This document shows, piece by piece, positions 56,490 to 63,917 of a stretch of DNA of 64,000 nucleotides (position 1 is its first letter; each line of letters begins with the position of its first letter). Below the pieces are notes generated by a model. The model was not told where the DNA came from, made no database searches, and saw only the letters and a program-made list of their open reading frames with translations. The translations under genes and the position numbers were made by a program. The DNA comes from Aquimarina mycalae (GTDB lineage: Bacteria; Bacteroidota; Bacteroidia; Flavobacteriales; Flavobacteriaceae), in contig NZ_JARYGY010000002.1 of the NCBI RefSeq assembly GCF_029906345.1, positions 213,801-277,800 on the forward strand, in the 5' to 3' direction.

Positions 56490-57362
56490 TTAAGCCTCAA
56501 AATATCTAAAATTTAACATACGGCTCACATAAGAATAAATATCTGGGAATTGTTTCTTAAGTTTCTCTGGAGATTCCATGAATACTTCCACTAATACTGC
56601 GATAAATTCGAACTTATCAGTAAAGGCATATTCTCGTAAAACTTTAGATTCAATAATTTTATTACGTAGTTCTACTGAAGATAAGTGTTGCTCTAATTCT
56701 AAAAAAGTGTCGTGAAATATTTCTGAGCTAATATTATTACTCTTTAGTGAACAATAGTGAATTGCATGAGTAATTTCGTGTATTCCTAGATTTACTCCAT
56801 CCTCCTGATGTAGATTACCAATATTAAAATGTTCCCAGGATAATACTAAAGCTTTAGATCTGGGATTAAATTCACCATTATTTTGTGTTTTATTTAGAAT
56901 AGAATAATACGAGGATGGATATAGAATAATGGTCTCCACATATTCTAATAAATAATTACGCATCCCAAAGGTTAACTGAATTACCATCATCGTTACCTGC
57001 ATGCGTTTATAGTCATCGACAACAAGACCTTCTCTACCAACAAACTTAGTCGTCTCTAAAAACTTGACCACTCGATGTTCAAAATATCTCTTTTTTCTTT
57101 TATCTAATTGATTATATAGTGAATTCGTTTTTAAGAAAGGTTTTAAATTTGGCGGTATCTTCTTAAGAAAAAGGTAAAAATGAACAAAAAAAGGTTTCTG
57201 ATACATTCTTGCATATACTGTTTCTAAGTACTTCGATACATAATATATACAAATGGAAACAATACCAATAGTAAGTATTACCCCGAGAAATTTTGGAATC
57301 CCAGGTTCAGGAGTTTCCTGAAAGGATAGAATGTATAAAAAAATAAAAATCAAAAGGATCAA
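56490..57362 (-). CDS. MtfA-like zinc-dependent peptidase
   Basis: A 290-aa protein with an N-terminal hydrophobic helix (residues 1-13) and probably a second at 27-43. The metallopeptidase motif HEITH is at residues 195-199 (NLGIHEITHAIHY), preceded by VLSWEHF as in MtfA (peptidase family M90). MtfA is a cytosolic peptidase affecting the Mlc regulator in E. coli; the substrate here is unknown. This form is membrane-anchored. Confidence 0.82.
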   Translation of the reverse strand: MILLIFIFLYILSFQETPEPGIPKFLGVILTIGIVSICIYYVSKYLETVYARMYQKPFFVHFYLFLKKIPPNLKPFLKTNSLYNQLDKRKKRYFEHRVVKFLETTKFVGREGLVVDDYKRMQVTMMVIQLTFGMRNYLLEYVETIILYPSSYYSILNKTQNNGEFNPRSKALVLSWEHFNIGNLHQEDGVNLGIHEITHAIHYCSLKSNNISSEIFHDTFLELEQHLSSVELRNKIIESKVLREYAFTDKFEFIAVLVEVFMESPEKLKKQFPDIYSYVSRMLNFRYFEA

Positions 57363-57498
57363 GTAGGGTTATTTAGTCACAAAATAGTGCTTTTGAAATA
57401 ATTAGTCTGTTAAAACAATTACTAAAACGTTAATCCTTATACTATAGTATCAAAAAAGCTTCTTAATATCTATATTATAATAATTCATATAAAGAAAA

Positions 57499-58884
57499 TT
57501 AATTGGTAAGCGCTATTCCCATTTCCTCTATTGCCTTAAACCCTCCTGCTATATCTACAAGATTATGGATTCCTCTACTTTTTAAGATAGAAGCCGCTAT
57601 TACAGAGCGATATCCTCCAGCACAATGAATGTAAAAGGTTTCATTTTTCGGGAATTCAGAAAAATGTTTATTAATAAAATCAAGAGGAGTATTCTTAGCA
57701 TCTTCCATATGTGATACTGAATATTCAGACTGTTTTCTTACATCAAAAACAGGAGTATCTTCTGAAAGCTTGGTTTTAAATACATCGGCTGAAATAGAAT
57801 CTAAGGTATCAACCTCATTCTCTTCATTTTGCCAAGATTTAAATCCTCCTTCTAAGTAACCAAGTGTATTATCAAATCCTACTCTAGAAAGTCTCGTAAC
57901 AGTCTCTTCTTCTCTTCCTTCTGGTGTAACTAAAAGTATTGGTTGCTTAACATCACCTATCAATGCTCCTACCCAAGGAGCAAAACCACCGTCTATGCCA
58001 ATAAAAATTGATCTAGGAATATGCCCTTTTACAAACTCATTTTGATGACGAACATCTAAAATAATTGCACCAGTTTCATTCGCTAACGCTTCAAAATCTT
58101 TTGGAGAAAACGCACGTGTACCACGATCTAATACTTCTTGAATATCAGCATACCCTTCTTTATTCATTTTTACATTTAAAGGAAAATAAGATGGTGGTGG
58201 TAATAATCCATCTGTAACTTCTTTTACAAATTCTTCCTTGGTCATATCTGACCTCAAAGCGTAATTCGTTTGTTTTTGAATCCCTAAAGTACCCACAGTT
58301 TCTTTACTCATGTTTTTACCACAAGCTGATCCAGCTCCGTGAGCAGGATAAACTATGACATCATTGCCCAATGGCATAATCTTAGTGCGTAAACTATCAT
58401 ATAACATTTCGGCTAATTGCTCCTGAGTCATATCTGCAGCTTTCTGCGCAAGATCAGGTCTACCAACATCTCCAAGAAACAAAGTGTCTCCACTAAATAT
58501 GGCGTGATCTTTACCATCTTTGTCTCTTAGTAAATAAGTAGTACTTTCTAACGTATGTCCTGGAGTATGTAAGGCTATTATCGTAATATCTCCTATTTTA
58601 AATTCTTCTCCATCTTTGGCAATAATAGCATCAAAAGAAGTTTGTGCTTCTGGGCCATAAACTATTGGGGCACCTGATTCTTTAGAAAGGGTAATATGAC
58701 CACTTACAAAATCAGCATGAAAATGAGTTTCAAAAATGTATTTAATAACGGCATTGTCTTCTTTTGACTTTTCTAAATATGGCTTTACTTCTCTAATTGG
58801 ATCAATAATAGCCACTTCACCATTACTTTCTATATAATATGCGCCTTGAGCAAGGCATCCTGTGTACATTTGTTCAATTCTCAT
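57499..58884 (-). CDS. Persulfide dioxygenase-rhodanese fusion (ETHE1/CstB-like)
   Basis: A 461-aa protein. The N-terminal metallo-beta-lactamase fold has ETHFHADFVSGH (His54, His56, Asp58), TPGH (His110), FSGDTLFLGDVGRPDL (Asp133) and VYPAHGAGSACGK. Phe59 replaces the His of HxHxDH, as expected for mononuclear-iron ETHE1 enzymes. Two rhodanese domains follow. The first lacks a catalytic Cys; the second has it at Cys421 (YIHCAGGYRS). It probably oxidises low-molecular-weight persulfides and transfers sulfur. It fits the adjacent sulfite oxidation genes. Confidence 0.9.
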   Translation of the reverse strand: MRIEQMYTGCLAQGAYYIESNGEVAIIDPIREVKPYLEKSKEDNAVIKYIFETHFHADFVSGHITLSKESGAPIVYGPEAQTSFDAIIAKDGEEFKIGDITIIALHTPGHTLESTTYLLRDKDGKDHAIFSGDTLFLGDVGRPDLAQKAADMTQEQLAEMLYDSLRTKIMPLGNDVIVYPAHGAGSACGKNMSKETVGTLGIQKQTNYALRSDMTKEEFVKEVTDGLLPPPSYFPLNVKMNKEGYADIQEVLDRGTRAFSPKDFEALANETGAIILDVRHQNEFVKGHIPRSIFIGIDGGFAPWVGALIGDVKQPILLVTPEGREEETVTRLSRVGFDNTLGYLEGGFKSWQNEENEVDTLDSISADVFKTKLSEDTPVFDVRKQSEYSVSHMEDAKNTPLDFINKHFSEFPKNETFYIHCAGGYRSVIAASILKSRGIHNLVDIAGGFKAIEEMGIALTN

Positions 58885-59039
58885 TTTCCCTCAAATAATT
58901 ATCAAATAATCCCCCAAAGGTATGATTAATTGAAAGTCTTGCAAAAAGATAAACTTTGTAATTATACCTAGTTATTAAGATTTGTTTTATAAACACCTAT
59001 CAAATAGCAGTCTCTTATTGCTAATCGAATTGGTTTTTT

Positions 59040-59231
59040 TTAAGAAGCTCCTACATATTTAAGCACTTCATATACCAAAAAAGCAGGCCAAACAATTGCC
59101 TTTACAATACCTAATAAACCCATCCAAAAACTCGTTGCATGGCTTATATAGTAAATTAACGCACCTATAATTCCTAAACCGTACACGGTATTGGAATAGG
59201 CTTTTTTTTGTACTTTTTCTTTTGTTTCCAT
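59040..59231 (-). CDS. Small membrane hypothetical protein
   Basis: A 63-aa protein (start METKEKVQKK at 59231) with two hydrophobic segments (TVYGLGIIGALIYYI and MGLLGIVKAIVWPAFLVYEV). This arrangement is common among short flavobacterial inner-membrane proteins. It lies 40 bp after the sterol-desaturase-like gene and may be in that operon. Function unknown. Confidence 0.65.
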   Translation of the reverse strand: METKEKVQKKAYSNTVYGLGIIGALIYYISHATSFWMGLLGIVKAIVWPAFLVYEVLKYVGAS

Positions 59232-59271
59232 TATATTTATTATTTCAAAATAACAAGTAATCTTATCGTAT

Positions 59272-60153
59272 CTATTTTGTCTTTTTGGATTTTCTAAAAC
59301 CATAGACTAGTTGTCCAAAAAAGCTTTTAGGCACTTTTTCATCCCCAGGAAAACCAATCTCTATAGTACCACTATCCTCTGGTATATAGTTAGTTTTGAA
59401 AATATAATCCCAAAGACTCAAACTAATTCCAAAATTCACACCATAAGAATTTTCAGGTAATACATAAGAGTGGTGATAAAGATGCATAACAGGATTATTA
59501 AGAATGTATTTTAATGGTCCCCAAGTAATTTTAATATTCGCATGATTAAAATGACCTATTGCTATTGCTAAAAAATGTACAATATATGCTTGTTCTGGTT
59601 CAAAACCACCCAGAATCATTACTCCAATCGTTTTAAGAGGTTTATAAAATATATTTTCCATCCAATGATACCTAAGATGTGCAGCAAATCCCATTTCTTT
59701 TACTGAATGATGAATTTTGTGAAATCTCCATAGTAACGGAAATTTATGAAGTAGTACATGAGTAAACCATTGTACAAAATCTAAAATCACAAAGAATACC
59801 AATAATTGAATCCACATTGAAAGTCCAGATATATTAATAATGGTAAAGCTATCTCCAGAAACTCCTATACTATCAAAAAAGGCACTCAGTAACTTATAAA
59901 AACCACTTATTGCAATTGAAAAAATAAAAAAGTTAAAAAACATATAGAATCCATCCAGCCAAAAATCTTTTCTAAAAGCAGACTGTTCCTTTCTCCAAGG
60001 AAATACGACCTCTAAACCCCAAATCAATAATGAAATTGCGATCAATCCCCAAAAGTAATTTGTGTACCATGGAACTTCAAAAAGAATAGAATTCCAGGTC
60101 CAATTCATATTATCTAAGAAAGCATCTATAAAACCATTTATATACTTTTCCAT
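59272..60153 (-). CDS. Sterol desaturase/fatty acid hydroxylase superfamily protein
   Basis: A 293-aa membrane di-iron oxygenase. Histidine clusters are HVLLHKFPLLWRFHKIHHS, HFNHANI and HLYHHSYVLPENSYGVNFG, with four to five TM helices around them. Substrates in this superfamily include sterols, carotenoids, ceramides and alkylglycerols. The gene is 3 bp downstream of a rhodanese lipoprotein in a sulfite oxidation operon, an unexpected neighbour. Confidence 0.85.
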   Translation of the reverse strand: MEKYINGFIDAFLDNMNWTWNSILFEVPWYTNYFWGLIAISLLIWGLEVVFPWRKEQSAFRKDFWLDGFYMFFNFFIFSIAISGFYKLLSAFFDSIGVSGDSFTIINISGLSMWIQLLVFFVILDFVQWFTHVLLHKFPLLWRFHKIHHSVKEMGFAAHLRYHWMENIFYKPLKTIGVMILGGFEPEQAYIVHFLAIAIGHFNHANIKITWGPLKYILNNPVMHLYHHSYVLPENSYGVNFGISLSLWDYIFKTNYIPEDSGTIEIGFPGDEKVPKSFFGQLVYGFRKSKKTK

Positions 60154-60156
60154 ACC

Positions 60157-61122
60157 TTATAACTTCACTTTTGTTATACTATCTTGCTGAAAAGGTAAGT
60201 TATCAAAAAAACTCCATTCTGTCCACGAACCATCGTAGTTCTTAACATTACTATAACCCAATAATTCTGTTAATATAAAAGTAGTATGCGCAGATCGCAC
60301 TCCAGAATGACAATACGTTACAATCAAATCATCTTTTGATACCTTCATTTTTTCATATACCTTTTCTAATTCTTGATATGATTTAAATTTCATATCTCCA
60401 TTATAATGTATTGCTTCTATCCAATCGATTCGCTTACTTTCAGGAATTCTTCCACCTTTATGAGCTCCTTTCTTTTGTCTTTTTCCACTAAACTCATCTA
60501 TACTTCGGGTATCCAAAATCATCATTTTTTCTTTGGAATCAATATTTTCTTTGATCCTATCTTTATCAATATATAACTCAAATTCGCTTTTTTCAGGAAG
60601 TACGAACACTGATGGTACAGAAGATATTTTTTTATTATTAATTACACCTCCTATTTGCTTCCAGGCTGCTAATCCCCCATTTAATAACTGAACAGATTCA
60701 AATCCGTAATTTTTAAGTACCCACCATAAACGAGCAGCATCGCAACCTCCTCTATCATCATAGACTACTACTTGATCACTATTTCTGATTCCTAATGCAC
60801 TAAACAAAGTTTCTATCTCATCTTTCTTAGCCATCATACCGCCATAGGGATAAGATGTATCTTCTATATCGGTTCTCCAGATATTTAAGGCACCTTCTAT
60901 ATGCTTTTCAGTATATTTTTTTGGTCTTCTAAAATCAATAATCTTTACACTGTTTTTTTTTGAAATCTTAAATAATTCTTCAGCTTCTATAATATGCTTA
61001 GTACTTACATAGCTTTTAACTTCTACAGGAACATCCTTAGTCTCTACATTAGAGTTGTTGTTATTGTTGCAAGAAAACAGCAATGCAATTAAAAGCAAGC
61101 TTATACTATTCTTGTAAATCAT
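60157..61122 (-). CDS. Sulfurtransferase lipoprotein (tandem rhodanese)
   Basis: A 321-aa lipoprotein (signal peptide with lipobox LLFSC, Cys18) with two rhodanese domains. The N-terminal domain includes KIIDFRRPKKYTEKHIEGAL and VVVYDDRGGCDAARLWW. The C-terminal domain has the active Cys in VTYCHSGVRSAHTTF, preceded by GGRIPESKRIDW. It is related to thiosulfate/mercaptopyruvate sulfurtransferases. The lipobox places it in the periplasm or outer membrane, near the sulfite dehydrogenase. The start overlaps the cytochrome gene by 17 bp. Confidence 0.88.
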   Translation of the reverse strand: MIYKNSISLLLIALLFSCNNNNNSNVETKDVPVEVKSYVSTKHIIEAEELFKISKKNSVKIIDFRRPKKYTEKHIEGALNIWRTDIEDTSYPYGGMMAKKDEIETLFSALGIRNSDQVVVYDDRGGCDAARLWWVLKNYGFESVQLLNGGLAAWKQIGGVINNKKISSVPSVFVLPEKSEFELYIDKDRIKENIDSKEKMMILDTRSIDEFSGKRQKKGAHKGGRIPESKRIDWIEAIHYNGDMKFKSYQELEKVYEKMKVSKDDLIVTYCHSGVRSAHTTFILTELLGYSNVKNYDGSWTEWSFFDNLPFQQDSITKVKL

Positions 61123-61573
61123 ACCATTCTATATTGGTTAGTACTTCTCTTCTTCCTTTTTTTGGTGGCGGATAATTAGAAACGAGATAATTTACTATAA
61201 TAGCTTCATTACCTCCCAAATCCCATAAATTTTGAGTTTTTTGCATCCATCTAATTGTTTCGATCCATCGTTCTTTAGACATCCTATTTTGAATAACCAA
61301 TTGAGAGGAATGACAGTTTGTACAATTGTTGACTACTTCCATCAATCCTTCTGCCTCTACCAATCCAGTTCTCAGATGTATTCCGTTTTCTATAGTATCA
61401 TCTCCTTCAATCATTTTATACGATAATTCTGGTGTATTTTTAATTGCGGATAATGTAGGGTCTATAATTAGGTAGACTCCAGCAACTAATACGATACCAA
61501 CCATCACACATGTCATTACCATAAGTTTATAAATGGCTTTCGCATGTTGCTGGAAGCTGTTATCTTGATCCAT
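61106..61573 (-). CDS. Membrane-anchored monoheme cytochrome c (SorB-like)
   Basis: A 155-aa protein. One TM anchor (about residues 15-37) precedes the heme motif CTNCH (Cys84, Cys87, His88). A candidate axial Met is at 98. The C-terminus contains NYLVSNYPPPKKGRRE. It immediately follows the sulfite dehydrogenase gene with no gap, so it is the likely electron acceptor. Confidence 0.88.
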   Translation of the reverse strand: MDQDNSFQQHAKAIYKLMVMTCVMVGIVLVAGVYLIIDPTLSAIKNTPELSYKMIEGDDTIENGIHLRTGLVEAEGLMEVVNNCTNCHSSQLVIQNRMSKERWIETIRWMQKTQNLWDLGGNEAIIVNYLVSNYPPPKKGRREVLTNIEWYDLQE

Positions 61574-62794
61574 TTACTTTACTTTTATCGCAATACGGTG
61601 ACAAGCATTATTTAAGTATCCTTTAGGGTTCCAACCAGGTAAAAGCATTGGCTGACTAACCCCATTAGCATCTGTAGCACGCGCCCATACTTCATAATAT
61701 CCTTTCTTCGGAAAATCCACTGTTGCAGAAAAATGTTGCCAAGCTAATCTGTTTATCGGTTTTTCTATAGAGCAAGTTTTCCAGGTTGCTCCAAAATCGA
61801 TAGAATATTCCATGGTAGTAACTTCTAATTCTCCTGCCCAGGCATGACCTCTTATATTTAATGTTTTTCCCAGTTCAATCCTCGCACCAGATCTGGGATA
61901 AGTAATTAAAGATTTCACAGGCATAGATTCTATAATACACATAGCTTCATCTTCCACTTTTTCTCCAGGAGCAACTGTTTCACAAGGGATGCGGTATGCT
62001 TTTCCTCCCATTTTTGTACCATCATGGATTTTATTGCGTACACTTATGCTGTGTACCCATTTACCCGATACAGAAGCTGGCCATCCACCAGCAACTAATC
62101 GTAGTGGATATCCATGAGCCAATGGAATATCTTCTCCATTCATTTTAAAAGCTAATAAGGTTTCATCTTGCAAAGCTTTAGTCATAGGCGCGCCTCGAGA
62201 TATAGGTTCTTTTTTAGAATCTCCACTAAGATGCATATCTGCTGCATGATAACCTATGTAAACTGCATCATCTTTGATACCAACATCTTCTAAAACATCT
62301 CGCAATCTAACTCCTGTCCAATTCGCACAGGATACTGCTCCCACAGTCCATTGATTTCCCTTAGCAGGAGGATCAAATTCGCTTCGTCCATTACCTCCAC
62401 ATTCTAAAGTAAGTTGATAGGTATATTGCGGAAATTTAGACACCAATTCAGAAAAAGAATATACTTTCTTTTGTAGTACTGATTCACCATCAATAGTTAA
62501 TGTCCAATTATTTTTATTAATATTTTTAGGAATGAGTCCATTATTTCTAATGAACATATATTTATTCGGAGTGATTTTATCATCTAGTAAATGTGCTTTT
62601 GCTTCAATATTCCATGGTCTATTATTAAGCACAGTCATACCTTTATCCAGATTAAACAATGCAAATGGGTCTGGATCTAAAAGTGCTAATGGTTGATACC
62701 CTTCTGGCATAATTGATCCAAAAACAATATCCATCCCAATTACTGAAGTCATTGCACTCAGCAAAGTTTTTTTTACAAATGTTCTTCTTTCCAT
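61574..62794 (-). CDS. Molybdopterin-dependent sulfite dehydrogenase (SorA/SoxC-like)
   Basis: Oxidises sulfite to sulfate in the periplasm. 406 aa with a Tat-type N-terminus (RRTFVKKTLLSAM). The molybdenum-ligating Cys132 lies in TLECGGNGRSEFDPP. Moco-binding blocks are WTGVRLRDVLEDVGI, PLAHGYPLRLVAGGWP and SGKWVHSISV, and a C-terminal dimerisation Ig-like domain (YSIDFGATWKTCSI) follows. It is the first gene of the operon: SorA-like, cytochrome, rhodanese, sterol-desaturase-like. Confidence 0.92.
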   Translation of the reverse strand: MERRTFVKKTLLSAMTSVIGMDIVFGSIMPEGYQPLALLDPDPFALFNLDKGMTVLNNRPWNIEAKAHLLDDKITPNKYMFIRNNGLIPKNINKNNWTLTIDGESVLQKKVYSFSELVSKFPQYTYQLTLECGGNGRSEFDPPAKGNQWTVGAVSCANWTGVRLRDVLEDVGIKDDAVYIGYHAADMHLSGDSKKEPISRGAPMTKALQDETLLAFKMNGEDIPLAHGYPLRLVAGGWPASVSGKWVHSISVRNKIHDGTKMGGKAYRIPCETVAPGEKVEDEAMCIIESMPVKSLITYPRSGARIELGKTLNIRGHAWAGELEVTTMEYSIDFGATWKTCSIEKPINRLAWQHFSATVDFPKKGYYEVWARATDANGVSQPMLLPGWNPKGYLNNACHRIAIKVK

Positions 62795-62874
62795 TTAACT
62801 ATTGTACGAATTAGTATGTAAAATACTCTAATTATTTGATCCTTGCCTAGCTCAAGAATATTACAATTAGAAAT

Positions 62875-63147
62875 TTAATATAAAATCTCAAAAAAATTAA
62901 ACAATCGAATATCTGATTCCTCATGAGAAACCTGAGACACCTCAGCAAATTCAGGACCTTTTGCACACCATTCTAAAAACTGATTAAGTTTATGTTCGTC
63001 TGCCTCTGCTTCAATATATACGCTACCATCTGATTGATTTTTTACAGAGCCTTTAATCTCTAATTCAAGTGCTTTTTCCCAAGTACTTTTACGATACCAG
63101 ACTCCTTGTACTTTTCCTTTTACTGTGATATTATAATGTTTAAGCAT
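62875..63147 (-). CDS. acyP: Acylphosphatase
   Basis: Hydrolyses carboxyl-phosphate bonds in acylphosphates. 90 aa. The signature GKVQGVWYRKSTWEKALEL contains the phosphate-binding Arg19, and the catalytic Asn37 is in IKGSVKNQSDGSVYIEAEA. It is a single minus-strand gene; a hairpin (TAATAATG/CATTATTA, 63177-63196) lies just upstream. Confidence 0.93.
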   Translation of the reverse strand: MLKHYNITVKGKVQGVWYRKSTWEKALELEIKGSVKNQSDGSVYIEAEADEHKLNQFLEWCAKGPEFAEVSQVSHEESDIRLFNFFEILY

Positions 63148-63539
63148 ACAATCGATTTACTGAATATTTTATATAATAATAATGTTATCATTATTACACC
63201 TAAATTCTAAAGTTAGAAAAAAAACTAGATAAAATGAGTTATTTTTTTGAGTGATATTGATAGAACTAAATGTATTGGTAAGAACTTCTATTATATACTA
63301 AAGGTGATTTATTAAAAACATAAAGACAAGTCTTTTTTCATATATAATATTAAAACGATACGTATTATATAAGGAACTGAAACTTGGCTTAAAAACTTTA
63401 GAAAAAGCCAAAAAACATCTTGAAACACCACTATTTTAGTTAAAAAATGTTAAAATAGTACCTTTTTATACATAGTACTGTAACAAATTTCACTTTTCGA
63501 TGTCTAGTAGGTATATAACAATTTAAAAGTATAGAAATT
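63148..63539. other. Leader region between acyP and the micro-ORF array
   Basis: No ORF of note. Besides the acyP-side hairpin at 63177-63196, the right part has two inverted repeats that share bases: ACTATTTTA/TAAAATAGT (63430-63438 with 63451-63459) and AGTAC/GTACT (63457-63461 with 63475-63479). They cannot form at once. No TAnnTTTG box is found close to the array start. Confidence 0.5.
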
Positions 63540-63614
63540 ATGAACAATCAAATAGCAAAAAAATCAAACAACACTAAAGGAAATATCTGGAACGCCAAAA
63601 GACGTTATAGATAA
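63540..63614 (+). CDS. Basic micro-peptide, array copy 1 (24 aa)
   Basis: ATG to TAA, 25 codons. The peptide begins MNNQIAKKSNNTKG and ends IWNAKRRYR. No acidic residue, net charge about +7, one Trp, no hydrophobic segment or signal peptide. It differs from the later copies at the N-terminus (three residues shorter, plus several substitutions) but keeps the C-terminal motif, whose bases are identical to copy 2. I do not recognise the family. Confidence 0.6.
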   Translation: MNNQIAKKSNNTKGNIWNAKRRYR

Positions 63615-63657
63615 TCTAAAATCAAATTATTCATCAATCAATCAAAATCAAAACATC

Positions 63658-63744
63658 ATGAGAACTTTAGACAGCAATCAAATCACTAAAAAATTAAACA
63701 ATACTAACGGAAGCATCTGGAACGCCAAAAGACGTTATAGATAA
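63658..63744 (+). CDS. Basic micro-peptide, array copy 2 (28 aa)
   Basis: ATG to TAA, 29 codons. It starts MRTLDSNQITKKLNN and ends TNGSIWNAKRRYR, net charge about +6. The NQIxKKxNNTxGxIWNAKRRYR core is shared with copy 1. The ATG sits after a conserved A-rich CAAAACATC, typical of Bacteroidota starts without a strong Shine-Dalgarno. Confidence 0.65.
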   Translation: MRTLDSNQITKKLNNTNGSIWNAKRRYR

Positions 63745-63787
63745 TCCAAAATCAAATTATTCATCAATCAATCAAAATCAAAATATC

Positions 63788-63874
63788 ATGAGAACTTTAG
63801 ACAGCAATCAAATCACTAAAAAATTAAACAATACTAACGGAAGCATCTGGAACGCTAAAAGACGCTATAGATAA
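63788..63874 (+). CDS. Basic micro-peptide, array copy 3 (28 aa)
   Basis: The predicted peptide is identical to copy 2. The two base differences inside the ORF are third-position changes (Ala GCC to GCT, Arg CGT to CGC), which suggests that the amino acid sequence is kept by selection. Confidence 0.65.
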   Translation: MRTLDSNQITKKLNNTNGSIWNAKRRYR

Positions 63875-63917
63875 TCCAAAATCAAATTATTCATCAATCA
63901 ATCAAAATCAAAACATC

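Noticed and set aside
56438..56505. AGCCTCAAAATA direct repeat near the MtfA-like gene
   Set aside because: One copy lies in the coding end of the gene; likely a chance repeat with no regulatory placement.
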